Source: Climacium dendroides (Eukaryota > Streptophyta > Bryopsida > Hypnales > Climaciaceae). From it: a DNA stretch of 64,000 bases. How positions within the stretch are numbered: the first letter of the stretch is position 1; every line of letters starts with the position of its first letter. The position numbers were made by a program, and so were the translations under genes. Shown piece after piece: positions 1 to 11,580 of this stretch. Location of the stretch: NCBI GenBank assembly GCA_950106755.1, contig OX467091.1:8883538-8947537 (forward strand). The letters run 5' to 3'. The notes beneath the pieces are model-generated. The model saw nothing but the letters and a program-made list of their open reading frames with translations. It had not been told where the DNA came from and did not search any database.

Positions 1-55
1 GACCTTAACCATAGCCAAAACATTACATTGTGGAATTCATTGTGTTCAGGCTTAC

Positions 56-2463
56 CATCACAGCACACGTGAACTTCAACCCAGCGAAGAATGACATTAC
101 GCTTGCTCCAGGAGCGCAGAATTTTCTCACAAGATTGAGGAAGAACTCCATCCGTAGCTCAGTATTATTAATCCTGAACTCTAGCTCGTTGTAAGCCCCG
201 GGCCTCGTAAATGTTTCAGTATTGGGAGCATTATAGGAAGACCTCATTCTCACCGTCCTAGCATTGCTTGGGCTTTGCAGGATGGTCAGGTAAATTGGTT
301 CCACCGCCTTCTTGCTTCGTGCAGACAAGTCACCAATACGCTCATTGGGTGAGGGCATGTAGTTAGAGAAACTCATGGAGTACTCCTTCAACGCGGGATT
401 GCTGTCTATGAAGTGAAGTGCTTGCGTTTGCTCGGTGAGGTCGGAACAAATGAGCACCCACACCGGAATGTCCTCGAGAAGGGGCTGGCCCTTTTCTTGG
501 AAGGACTCGACAACTGCAGCGAAGTATGGATCGGCTGGCGTACACTTAGACTTTGACACCACATTCGGGGTGTAACGCAGGTCCCACACTCCAAGCTTGA
601 TGTCCTTCACGTTCTCTGCAGTGAGCACGCCTCTAGGCCAATCTTGGTGCATCTTATACATAACGTCATATGGACGATAGTATGCAGTGGATTTTGGGGG
701 CACAAAATTGTTTCTCTGCTGTAGGAAGACCCAGAAGAACTCAGCCGCGTACACTGACATCTCCTCAGCGCTCTTTCCCTTGGCTCTTGACTGCTTTGCC
801 TCCATCCAGTATTCGTTCCCTGGCTGCTCTAGCAGCACGTTCATGGTGGCACTCGTGAAGTTTCGACTTCGTTTGAACTCCCTCCACTTCTTGTGGTTCA
901 GCTCGTTCAAGGAGGACATGAGCCCGAGACTTGCGTCCAGGGCGTGAAGCTCCATCTTCACCTTGTGCTTGCGCTTCCTTCTCTCCACCCACTTCCTAGC
1001 AGTGTAGCAACTCTCCTGTACAGCAGAGAGAAGCTTGATTGTGACCTTCGGGTAGTCCTTGTTCTTGCTCCCTGGATTCTGATGCAGAATATGTTCGGCC
1101 AGCTTCGACAAGTCATTGAAGGAAAGGTTTCCGAGCACTTTGAAGAACTCATGCGTTAGATTCCCTTGCTCGGGCTTCCAAGTTGCCTTCTCGTTGTACT
1201 TCAGTCTAGTATTGGGGTCTATCAACTCCCCATGCACAGCACTAGAAATGACCTCGCTCCACAGGTTGTACACGTCGTCTGGAGCTGTGATTATCTTCAG
1301 CTCGTTTCGGATCTCGAGCTTTTCCTTGGCGTCCTTGCCTTTTGCAGCCTTCTGGGCCTTTAGTACATCTAGCAGAGCGAACCGCTTGTACATTACCGAT
1401 GAGAATTCCTGCAACGCAATTTTGTATGTCACGGTCAATTTGGAGCTCTCTATTCAGCTCGGACCGACCTAAACTACACATTTCATTTTGAACGTCAAAT
1501 GCACCTTTGTCATTCTGCTTACTTCGAACTCTTCATTCATTATCACGTGAAGTAAATCAATACATCACCTATTGTGGCTGGAACACTAGGTGGCAGACGA
1601 CATTCTCAGATCAGGTCAACTCGACCTGAATTTCTTACCATGAATTTCTTCTTATTTGCTGTACTCTTAGCGTTTCGCCTGACATTGGACATTGTTGCTA
1701 TTGGGGCCGCTTCCCTCGGATTGCGTAGCCTCCCCATGAGTTCCCACACTTTTCTGGCTCCCAGAATGTTTGTTGACCACGAGGGCTTCTGCGCCACGAA
1801 GTGGTTGACCCTATTGTAGTACGCCGATATGTCGCGTAGTTTCTGGGCATCTGTAGACCAGACCACATAGCAATCCCATTGACGAAAGTTCTTGACAGTC
1901 TCTTCGTCAAGGTTTTGGTCCACCATCATTTTGCTGGCAGTCACATTGTGTTGCCCATTGATGATGTAGAAGTTCTTCCTTTCAAGTGCTAGCCAGTCCT
2001 CCGGCTTTGGCTTCTCGAAGCAGTCCACTGGCATGACACACAATGTTTGTTTTGTGGACTTATCTGGCATTTCCCAGAGGTATGTTATCATGTCCTCCGC
2101 AAGCTTCATTTCATGGCTATGGATGTTTAAGTCCTCTAGGGCCTTGATGAGCTGCTCAATGGAAATTGTCTTCTTATCCTCCAGGTCAAAGATGTAGGCG
2201 TCTGTGCAGTGCTTCCAGTAGGCCTTGTATGCCTCCGCGGACGCAATGTAATCGTGCGATTTCTTGGCGTCATAAGGGACCGGGACCTCAATTACCGCGG
2301 ATACAAAACTCAGCTCCCCTGGTAAAACTGCACTAGGGTCTTGCGCTGCTGTTGCCGCTGTTGAGGTTGATGCGAACTTACTTTTTCTGGGAGCTCGTGC
2401 TGGAGTAGCGGCCTGCATGGACTTTCTTGTCCCCCGACTCTGTTGGGTTCCAGGTGTACCCAT
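56..2463 (-). CDS. ParB-like / DNA methyltransferase-like fusion protein (locus A), 3' end outside window
   Basis: Two exons are visible: 1639-2463 (275 codons) and 56-1408 (451 codons). The donor after 1639 reads GTAAGA, the acceptor before 1408 is TTGCAG, and both joins are phase 0. A further donor (GTAAGC) at position 55 means the gene continues past the left edge. Residues about 50-250 hold a ParB-like region with FYIINGQH (NGQH at 169-172), in the place of the DGQHR/ParB motif. A lysine/arginine-rich linker follows. Residues about 530-726 look like a beta-class amino-methyltransferase: DLRY at 551-554 replaces D/N-PP-Y/F (motif IV), and APGASVMSFFAG near 718 replaces the D-x-F-x-G motif I at the C-terminal side. 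It may be a DNA-binding/modifying protein of a mobile element. Methylation activity is doubtful because both motifs are altered. Family assignment is from motifs only. Confidence 0.6.
1409..1638. repeat. Intron of locus A carrying a palindrome near each splice site
   Basis: This 230-bp intron carries two copies of the palindrome found in the arrays at 3.1-4.6 and 12-12.9 kb. One (about 1611-1630) begins about 8 bases inside the donor; the other (about 1453-1473) ends roughly 45 bases before the acceptor. Arms are degenerate forms of TTCAGGTCG and CGACCTGAA around 3 variable bases. If the intron were retained, the first palindrome would encode the last residues before a stop. Confidence 0.6.
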
Positions 2464-2469
2464 TGAACT

Positions 2470-3093
2470 CTATCCCTCCACGTTACTTGGAAACTCCTGG
2501 GAGACAGTTCTGACAGTCATGTCTTTCTTCTTCAGCTCAAGCTTCGTCTTCAGAATTGTGAAGTCGTTCAGGAGTGTCTTCAGGCGAGAGTATAGGGCCT
2601 TCCCCGTTGCCAACTTCCCGTCCTTTGTCTTGAAGTAGTTGTGGTCAACTTTCTTCTCAAGGTCGGGAATCTCCGTTCTGTACTCAATCGGTTCCAGCGT
2701 TGATAGGAAGTGCGATATGTTGAAGGCACATCTTGAGGAGTCCAAGCGAATAGTGAAGTGGTACTGCTCGCTTTTGGGTGTACCAGTCACAGCTGTAACA
2801 CACCGAATTTTCAAGAATGGACCACTATCGTGGGCAACGTCCTTTATCTTCTCATCAAAGGATATGTTGAAGAAATGGTCGGTGTCTTTGAACTTTGCAG
2901 CGAAGCAAATGAGGTTCTTGAAAGGAATCATGTGGAGACTCCAACTCTCAACCTTTTCGGGATTTTTGAATTCCCAGTAGTCTCCGTCATTGTCAAAGTC
3001 GTCCCCTTCCTCTCTAGAGGATTCGTGCGCAGAGCATACGTAGAAGGCCTCCAGCTTCTCGATTTGGTCATCCATTCTGCATTCATTTTTCAA
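2470..3093 (-). CDS. Unknown protein, in frame with and upstream of the locus A ParB-like exon
   Basis: An open frame of 207 codons; the likely first methionine is at 3075 (MDDQIEKLEAFYVC), since an AG acceptor lies just before it. It ends in TAG at 2470-2472. Two codons later, in the same frame, comes the ATG at 2463 of the ParB-like exon. It could therefore be a separate upstream ORF, or the N-terminal half of a protein of about 490 residues interrupted by one nonsense codon. No domain was recognised. The N-terminus is acidic; the middle has alternating hydrophobic stretches suggesting a beta-rich fold; the C-terminus is lysine-rich. A palindrome of the locus array lies 39-59 bases upstream of 3093. 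Confidence 0.4.
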   Translation of the reverse strand: MKNECRMDDQIEKLEAFYVCSAHESSREEGDDFDNDGDYWEFKNPEKVESWSLHMIPFKNLICFAAKFKDTDHFFNISFDEKIKDVAHDSGPFLKIRCVTAVTGTPKSEQYHFTIRLDSSRCAFNISHFLSTLEPIEYRTEIPDLEKKVDHNYFKTKDGKLATGKALYSRLKTLLNDFTILKTKLELKKKDMTVRTVSQEFPSNVEG

Positions 3094-3131
3094 ACGGGAT
3101 GTTGTTAGAACAAGAGTTGTTGCTATGTTGA

Positions 3132-4690
3132 TTCAGATCGACCCGACCTAAATGCCAGTACATGGAGCTTCTACATTTCATCTTCTATGTGTTTGATCTA
3201 CTTGGACTCGGTTTGTTTTGCTACATACGCTTCAGGTCGACTCGACCTGAAGTTCTAGTCGGAATATGCAAATATTTCTGCTATTGTGATGGCCTCAATG
3301 TTATTGATTAATGTTATCGGATCGTCCTAGTACGTATTGTTCTCACTTTGGAACTGGCAGTTCAGGTCGGTTCGACCTGAATTGCATGCGGTAGTGTTGT
3401 CATGTTTGTTGTTGGTAAATGGATGTTTATTAGAAATGTGTCTTTTGGTCAATTTGTTAATTATACTAGGTGTCTAATATAGTCATATAAATATGTATGT
3501 TGGTGAAGGGAATACGTATTTGCTATGCCAGATTGCAAAGGGTCTTTCTTGCAGTTCAGGTCGGACCGACTTGATCTGCATTTAATTTTGACGATCATGT
3601 TATGTCTCTTCTGAGATGTTAGTGACAATGTCTGCTACTCAATTGCTTCCCTTGTACTGATGATGCTAGTAGGTGTACATTTCAGGTCAAACCGACTTGA
3701 AATGCATGTTCATCTCATGTCAACATTGTCCATGAAATAGCACGGACAAATGCAAAGATTTGGGAGAGGATATGATTTATGGGGCTCTGCAATTCAGGTC
3801 GCATCGACCTGAATTGTAGTGTGGGTCATGTGACGTACATTACCGGTACGTTAATGAATTCATTTATTAGTCAACTTGTTTACAAATAGGTGTCTAATAT
3901 CGTGATAGTAATTTTTTGTTGGTCTTACAAATTATTTGACACATCAGATTGCATAGGGTGTTCTTTGCAGTTCAGGTCGGACCAACCTAATCTGCATTTA
4001 ATTTTGACGATCATGTTATTTCTCTTCTGGGATGTTAGTGATAATGTCTGCTACTCAGTTGCTTCCCTTGTACTGACAATGCTAGTAGGCGTACATTTCA
4101 GGTCGGTCCGACCTGAAATGCATGTTCATCTCATGTCAACATTGTCCATGAAATAGCACGGACAAATGCAAAGATTTGGGAGAGGATATGATTTATGGGG
4201 CTTTGCAATTCAGGTCTATGCGACCTGAATTGTAGTGTGGGTCATGTGACGTACATTACCGACACGTTAATGAACTCATTTATTAGTCCATTTGTTTATA
4301 AATAGGTGTCTAATATTGTGATAGTTATTTATTTGTTGGTCTTACAACTTATTTGACACGTCAGATTGCATAGGGTGTTCTTTGCAGTTCAGGTAGGACC
4401 GACCTGATCTGCATTGAATTTGGACGACTTTATTATTTGTCTTCTGACATGTTAGTGCAATTCCCTTCCATTTAGTTGCCTTCTTTGTATAGAAAATGTT
4501 AGTAGGTGTACATTTCAGGTCGGACCGACCTGAAATGCAGGATTATCTCATCTGAAAATTTTCATGGAACTTGCCCGGACCTAGGATATGTGTTTGAAGG
4601 GATATGCAATTCAGGTCGATGCGACCTGAATTGCAGTTTTGTTCAGGCGCCTTACATTCGTGGTACGTTTAGGAATTCAGTGTGACAAGA
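3132..4690. repeat. Palindrome array upstream of locus A, partly in a ~417-bp tandem repeat
   Basis: Twelve palindromes of 21 bp start near 3132, 3231, 3361, 3555, 3681, 3793, 3971, 4097, 4209, 4388, 4513 and 4610. Consensus arms are TTCAGGTCG and CGACCTGAA, separated by three variable bases (GAC, TTC, CAT, ATG, AAC and others). From about 3540 the DNA is three copies of a ~417-bp unit. Each unit holds three palindromes with their own symmetric flanks: GCAG..CTGC, CATT..AATG and GCAA..TTGC. Flank symmetry and conserved arms beside drifting spacers suggest selected sites or hairpin-forming modules. The array lies on the 5' side of locus A. Confidence 0.9.
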
Positions 4691-4792
4691 TGATACCCGG
4701 GTAGTACTGGGTTGATTCTGGGGAATTTGTGTGGTTGTAGCTGGTCATTTCTTTCCTTGACATTCTGAATTCTAATTCGTAGACCTTAAGGA

Positions 4793-4925
4793 AACCCTAA
4801 ACCCTAAGCAATGGACCCTAAAAAAACCCTGGACCCTAAGCACTGAACCCTAAACAAACCTTGGAACTGAAGTACTGGACCCTAAACAATGAATGCCATT
4901 TTCTGAACCCTAAACCCTAAACGAA
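4793..4925 (+). repeat. Interstitial telomere-like block (CCCTAAA variants)
   Basis: Repeats of AAACCCTAA and ACCCTAAA with diverged members (GGACCCTAA, GAACCCTAA), the C-rich strand of the plant telomere motif TTTAGGG. Degenerate and short, so not a chromosome end. A second block lies at 10.9 kb, so the AT-rich segment between them is flanked by two such blocks. Confidence 0.75.
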
Positions 4926-7160
4926 GTCCTATGTATTATAACTCACCTCGGGAATTAAAAAATGAGGATCTTGAAATGCAATGCAGATGGATTAATCTCC
5001 TAAACTTTGCAATATTATCCACATTTTCAACAAATTCAAGAGTTGAAAAAAGCCAAAGAAATCAAAAACATCTCAAACCAGCAGACCACCTAAACCTAAA
5101 ACCAAAAAGTCATTGTACAAACCTACAACATCCCAAACAAGCATGTTTCCATCTAGAAACTCCCAAACCATGAGTTCTAACAGAAAACAACAAACCTCAC
5201 GAGAACTAAAAAAGGAACATACACACACGATACATCCCGCAAGTTAAACCCCATTGGACATTGCAGCTAGCTTTACAACAATCACAGAAATCACTATTCA
5301 AAGCTGAGATGGTGCAAGAGAATTGAAATAAATACATACCTGAGTTTCTACAAGCAAGCGCTATGCAACTTCAGCCTCAACTTAGCTCCTACTTTTAGTG
5401 TAGCTGCTTATTATAGACTCCACAATCTTGTAACTCTAGTGCTACAATTGTCAATCTGAAATGCAAAAAACAAACCAATTTTTAAAAACTTACATTGCAA
5501 ACCAAATGCCAAGAAACAAACTGCAAACATATTCCAAGCAACCACATTCCTTCCAACAATTACAAAGAAAGATCCAATCTGTTGGGAGCAAATACCATCC
5601 AACAGAATACACAACTCTTATCTCCAGAAGCTCATTTTCTAGAATAAATTGTGCAACCACATGTGAGTAAGGAAAAACAAACAATGAAGTTCTAGATACT
5701 AACCTCGTTGTTGTTGTTGTAGCTTATCCACCAGTACCTATTCTTTGAAGTAGAATAAGGTTACACAACCTTGCTCTTCAGAACCTCGGCAAAGTGCTCT
5801 AGCACAATACAATCCCCACACAAGTACAATGAGGATTCACACAATACTTGATTCAGCTAGAGTCATATGCATCTAAAATTCCATCGAGACCAAGGGAGAT
5901 GTGTACAATCCGGCACAATCCAAGATCCGAAATCCAACAATGTAGAAACACAGACAATAACATCTTATGCTTACAAATCATGAAATGTCGTGAAAGTACC
6001 TCCTCCATTATTTTGAATTCAACACTTCAAAGGAAATGCAACAGTATTCCCAACACAAAGCAAATACAAAGCAAAAAAACCAATCCCAAACCCTAAGTGT
6101 CCAAAGAAGCAGAAGTGCCACTTTCACATCAGTACCCTAAGAGGAACAGAGACTCCAATCTTAAGAACAGAAACACTCCCAAGACCGACCTGGACTTCAT
6201 TGGAAACCTCTTCGCATCAGTAGACGCCATAGCCATGGCTCACAAACACAAATTCTCGAAGATGGTCCGCTTTACTGGACACAAACTCTCGAAGAAAGAC
6301 TCTCCCAAGTGGATCAAGCCTCCTTTAGACAATTGTGAAAATTCACAGTAACAAAAATTCAGAACGCAAAAACAAGACTCCTATTGCGTGAAATCCTAGC
6401 GTCGTTGAGCACAGAACTGACAGACCTTGGAGGAATTGAGAAAAGACCCAAGAGAACCCTTAAACAGACCTAAACCCTTAAACACGCCTCAAGAGAACCA
6501 TTGCACTCCTACAACAGTGATGAATGGAGTCAAGTTTTTACCTCAAACCCCAAACCCTGCTTCAAGCTGCACGTCCTTGAGATCAAGTTGCACCTCCTTC
6601 AGATGCAAACACACAGCACCACCCAGCAGCTTCAAGTCCCCCCGATCGAATGGAACTCCAAAATCACACAGAAAACAATGCTCAAGGTCCGCTTCTTCAC
6701 GACGCCCGCCTTGAGGTCCGCTTCTTCATAGCTTCAAGTCCCCCCAATTGAATCGAACTCCAAAGTCACACACAAATCAATGCGGAAAACAAGGTCCTCT
6801 TCTTCACGACGCCCGTGCTAAAAAAAATGCGTGTCAACTGCTGGCAAGTGCGAAATGCACAAACAACAAAGATGCAACAAAAATGCGTCCAAAGAACAGT
6901 GGAATGCACGAGAATATAGCGGAATGCACGAGAGAACAGCAGAGATTCACGAGGGAACAACAGAGGTGCACGACAAAACAACGGACATGCACGAAAATGC
7001 GCGGACACCAAACCCTAGGTTTCCAGAACTCTGCAGGCAAATACCCGGCGGTCTAGGTACCTGGTTCTTCCAGGTGGTTTTAGGTACCCGGCCTTCTTCA
7101 ATACCCGCCTTTGATACCCGACCATCTTCAATACCCGTCCCAAGTACTTGGACCGTGATA
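4926..7160. other. A-rich non-coding stretch with short tandem repeats
   Basis: No convincing gene. Short open frames lack domain-like composition. The sequence is rich in CAA/AAC. A duplicated segment of about 110 bp around 6655-6825 repeats the phrase CTTCTTCACGACGCCCG. Around 6895-6985 there is a loose ~24-bp repeat based on GCACGAGAGAACAGC. Around 7040-7140 there is a cluster of ATACCCG and GGTACCCG units. It may be decayed transposon or promoter DNA. Confidence 0.5.
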
Positions 7161-7278
7161 TGTTCCTTTTTGTAGCCTCACATAATAATAAATACCCTTT
7201 TTCCAAAATTTGGTTTGTTTATCATACTACTAAAATCATAAGTCTCTCTGTAATATCACAAATGCTATCATTAATACT

Positions 7279-8091
7279 AGGGGCTCGTGCTTGCTATGCT
7301 ACGCATTCATTGTATTACATATTAGTAAAAATTTGATATATTTGAATAGATTGCATGATAATGATTTCAATAAGTCTGTAAAATAATTATTTTAAATATT
7401 ATATAAAAATATTGCCAATCATGCATACATAGAAATTGTATTTTTACACAATGTGATATCATAGAAATAGAGTAGCAGTTTGCAATCACTTCTATAATAT
7501 CACTTTTTACAAAGGGTGATATTATAGAAATAATATAGTTGTTGCAATTAAGGTGATATTAGAGAGGATCCATATGATGATATTATAGAGAAGGCAAATC
7601 CATTGCTTCTCTTGGCTTTACACTTCTTTGCATTTCTATGATTTTGTGCTTTTGTGAGCTTTGAGCTTTCATGATTTCAATTTTCTATTACTACTACCAA
7701 ATGATTTTGAAAAATTTATTCAATTGAAATGATTTTGGATTCCACAACAATTGAGTTGTTTAAAAAGCTTTTAAGATTTATAAATTTTTCTTTTCAATTC
7801 TTCAATTTGGATTGCCATTTTTTGTAACAATGGAGTCAAATTTTTAACCCTAAACCCTAATGTATGTGTATCTTTTATAGTATTTACCATTGCATATGTT
7901 TCATTCATCATTCAATAAATTTCTATTGTACATTTCAATATATGCTTACTTTTAAAAAAAATTATACAAAGATTTTAGTCATTTTTATTTGAAGATTTAT
8001 TGAAATTTTTGTTCTGCATTCTATCTAATATATAAAAAAATTATAAAATTATAATGATGAATGTGTAGCATAGCAAGTGCCAACCTCTAGT
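7279..8091. mobile_element. Non-autonomous DNA transposon with ~35-bp terminal inverted repeats
   Basis: The left end (GCTTGCTATGCTACGCATTC, near 7290) and right end (GAATGTGTAGCATAGCAAG, near 8057) are inverted copies, extending to an outer CTAGRGG. A direct TAG at each border could be a 3-bp target duplication, but this is weak. No transposase frame is present. Inside is AT-rich DNA with short GTGATATTATAGA motifs shared with the partial copy at 9.1-9.5 kb. Superfamily not assigned. Confidence 0.55.
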
Positions 8092-9109
8092 TGAAACAAA
8101 AATACTAAAAAGTATGTTTACAAACATGAATATCACAAAACTTCATTTGAATAACGTAACATTTTTTGTACTTAACCACGATAGTCAATCCTTCAAATTC
8201 AATCCCAATGATACCTAAAAGCTTCCTCACATGAAAACCTATGTAGAATACATATTTTCATTCCTGAATTTTTTAACGGGAATTGGAAGTGAATCCTTTA
8301 CCTTTTAATCTTTAAATATTGATTTCTTCATTTGGAAATCATTCTTTTTTTCACTATCTAAATCATTGGCTTTAGTAAGGTGTACGAACTTTCATTTGTA
8401 TACTGACTACTGCTAGAGACCTCCCATTTTAACAAAAAAAATTCGATCATTATTAGTTGCAATTTTGTTCTAGGCATTAAGTGCATACTATAAGAACGAT
8501 TGACTAATAGTTTCCTTAGATGAATTGGTACTGACTATAGTAATTACCCCTTTTTATTGTGTAACATAATTGATGTAATTCTAAAAAAACTGAAAGAGCA
8601 CTTATGAATTCCATATAAAAACTTAACTGACACCCTTGGTCAAAGACCTTCAGACCACTGTCTTGTTCCTAAAGATTTCAATATAAATTTTTAGGGAAAC
8701 TTCATTTATAATTTGAATTATACATATGAATTTCTTTATGGCGGTAGAATTCTTAGCTTATTTATAATTATTCACCATCCTAGCACTCTTCACGATGAAC
8801 CTTGGAGTGACTAGCCATCAAAACACTTCTATATACAAATTCTTATTGATTACTTTGAAATAACACAAAAACAATCACCACAAATTTTGCTCACTATTAG
8901 TCATAACGTAATATTCATTAAAATGAGAGTATTCCACCGAAATGAGAGTTACAGAAGTCTAATTTCATTTGAAAACGGAGAAGAGAATTCCTCAAACAAT
9001 ATTCAAATCATACAAGAATTAAAATCAGATGAACACAAGTAGGAATCAAATATCAGAACCACAAGGTAAACGTTCATATTGACCTTTCACTTGTACACCA
9101 TGAGTTGAT
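8092..9109. other. AT-rich intergenic DNA
   Basis: No gene seen. Near 8911-8965 there is a ~45-bp phrase (ATTCATTAAAATGAGAGT and following) that recurs right after the small gene near 60330, so it is a dispersed repeat. Confidence 0.4.
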
Positions 9110-9505
9110 CTCCAACAATCACTTTTATAATATCACTTTTTCCACCGGGTGATATTATAGACATAATATAGTTGTTGAAATGAAGGTGATATTAAAGAGG
9201 ATCCATAGAATGATATTATAGAGGTAGCAAATCCATTGCTTCTCTTGGCTTTACACTCCTGTGCACTTCTATGATTTTGTTCTTTTGTGAGCTGTGAGTT
9301 TTCATGATTTCAATCTTCTATTGCTACTACTAAATAATTTTGAGAAATTCATTCAATTGAAGTGATTTTGGATTCCAAAAGAATTAAGTTCTTCAGAAAG
9401 TTTTTGAGATTTTTATTTGAAGATTTATTTGAAAGTTTTACACAACAATTCTTATAAAATTCTAATGATGAATGGATAGTATAGCAAGCGCCAACCCATT
9501 TCTTG
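9110..9505. repeat. Partial second copy of the 7.3-8.1 kb element
   Basis: The stretch from about 9120 to 9420 matches about 7495-7750 in order, including AAATCCATTGCTTCTCTTGG, the run around GCACTTCTATGATTTTGT, and a matching right end (TATAGCAAGCGCCAACCC) near 9480. The left terminus was not found, so it appears truncated. Confidence 0.6.
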
Positions 9506-9559
9506 CGCTGCAATTTATCTAATACATAAAAATTCTACTGAAATTTTGAGGATGAATTC

Positions 9560-10750
9560 ATCGGGTAGGATTCATTGGAAAAATTATTTTAAAAGAACCG
9601 TATTGCTTTCCTACACTTCTTCAATTGAAATGGATTTCAAAACAAATACTCTAAAAATCATGTTGTATTTAATAAAACCCAAACCAATAAATTATATCGG
9701 TTTGACGTGCAAGCATGTCCAAAAACGTAACACACAAGTTGCAAATGTTCAAAATAATTAGGATTCATGGAAAAACTTAATTTTAAGACAACCCTATTGC
9801 TTTCCTACACTGTCTTCTTCATTTGAAATGGATTTCAAAACAAATACTCTAAAAATCATGTTGTATTTAATAAAACCCAAACCAATAAATTATATCAGTT
9901 TGACGTGCAAGCATGTCCAAAAACGTAACACACAAGTTGCAAATGTTCAAAATAATTAGGATTCATGGAAAAACTTAATTTTAAGACAACCCTATTGCTT
10001 CCCCACACTGTCTTCTTCATTTGAAATGGATTTCAAAACAAATACTCTAAAAATCATGCTGTATTTAATAAAACCCAAACCAATAAATTATATCGGTTTG
10101 ACGTGCAAGCATGTCCAAAAATGTAACACACAAGTTGCAAATGTTCAAAATAATTAGGATTCATGGAAAAACTTAATTTTAAGACAACCCTATTGCTTTC
10201 CTACACTGTCTTCTTCATTTGAAATGGATTTCAAAACAAATACTCTAAAAATCATGCTGTATTTAATAAAACCCAAACCAATAAATTATATCGGTTTGAC
10301 GTGCAAGCATGTCCAAAAACGTAACACACAAGTTGCAAATGTTCAAAATAATTAGGATTCATGGAAAAACTTAATTTTAAGACAACCCTATTGCTTTCCT
10401 ACACTGTCTTCTTCATTTGAAATGGATTTCAAAACAAATACTCTAAAAATCATGCTGTATTTAATAAAACCCAAACCAATAAATTATATCGGTTTGACGT
10501 GCAAGCATGTCCAAAAACGTAACACACAAGTTGCAAATGTTCAAAATAATTAGGATTCATGGAAAAACTTAATTTTAAGACAACCCTATTGCTTCCCCAC
10601 ACTTTTTCAAATGAGTTTCCAAAAAAATACTTTAGGATTGATGTTGTAATTAATACAAACCAAACCATTAATTTGTATCGGTTTGACGTGGAAGCGTGTC
10701 CGAAAAAATAACACACAAGTTGCAAATCTCTGCGAAATAATTCGGATTCA
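9560..10750. repeat. 198-bp tandem satellite, about six copies
   Basis: The phrase GGATTCATGGAAAAACTTAA starts at 9761, 9959, 10157, 10355 and 10553, a spacing of exactly 198 bp. Central monomers are nearly identical; the first and last are diverged, as expected for array edges. Open frames inside it are by-products of the repeat. It could be a small satellite seed or recent unequal duplication. Confidence 0.9.
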
Positions 10751-10914
10751 TGGAAAAATTAATATTGCGAACATTATAAAAAGAATTTGAAAGTGCATGC
10801 AGTATAATTCTTTAGTGTGTACTAAAACCTTGAATTCACTTCTAAATTAAATATTTGTTCAATATTTCAAAAACATGATATGAAATGATTTATTAATCTA
10901 CAAAAATACCTGAA

Positions 10915-11030
10915 CCCGAGACCCTAAACCCTAGAGACTCTAAACCCTAGAGACCCTAAACCCTAAAGATCCTAAACCCTGAAAACCCTAAACCCTAAAG
11001 ACCCTAAACCCTAAACCGTAAAACCTTTAT
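10915..11030 (+). repeat. Second interstitial telomere-like block
   Basis: About a dozen units of CCCTAAA or GACCCTAAACCCTAGA-type variants. It lies just after the 198-bp satellite, and the neighbourhood (satellite plus telomere-like repeats) resembles a decayed subtelomeric or repair-inserted segment. Confidence 0.75.
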
Positions 11031-11262
11031 TGATAAAATCACATGCAAACACTTGAGTGGTACAAAAGGTTGTGTTTGTCTAAATTTACAAACAGACCCT
11101 AACTTCAGTAAAATCAAATTGACTTCCAGAAATTGCAAAAGAAAAAAAGACAATGAAGATCTCTTGCCTAGATTCTGTTACAAATAGAATCTAGAAATTA
11201 GTGCTTAACGGTGCAAGAAAGCAACCTCATAAGTACTTAATAGCTGTCAGTGGCTATTTCTG

Positions 11263-11580
11263 TCATGAACAGTGTAGGCGGGAATCAAAAATCAAAGGAA
11301 TTTGCGGAAGGAGTTCGGGATTTTCAAATTCCGTCCTATAGCTCCCGCCTTCGCATTCGTGCCTACACATTGCCGCCAAAATTGTTTTGAATGTCGTTGC
11401 GTCCGCGTGCATTAGGGTACTCTCCTTCTCCGTCGCGAATGCATGGACGTTCATGCGAGATTTCACTTCTCTCATGTCATTACTGAACTCTATCAACTTC
11501 TGTACTTGTACTATCTAGAGTGTCGGAGTATTGCGCTTCGAGGATCTCGGTGAACGCGCTTGTTGCCTTCCGTATGTCCT
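11263..11580 (-). pseudogene. Possible coding fragment, unknown protein
   Basis: Two blocks on the minus strand have protein-like composition. One at 11263-11505 encodes KLIEFSNDMREVKSRMNVHA and ends LLPQIPLIFDSRLHCS. One just upstream, in another frame, reads DIRKATSAFTEILEAQYSD. An AG acceptor (GTACAG) lies between them at about 11506. Local GC is higher than in the surrounding DNA. It could be the 3' end of a gene whose start lies toward the palindrome array at 11.96 kb, making that array divergently flanked. No family was recognised. Confidence 0.3.

Noticed and set aside
56..3093. Bacterial or plasmid contamination (ParB plus methyltransferase, compact ORFs)
   Set aside because: GT-AG introns with consistent phase, plant transposons on both sides, and an intron-rich homologue in the same window.
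10450..10725. Minus-strand frame in the 198-bp satellite
   Set aside because: It repeats with the satellite monomer and has no independent protein signal.
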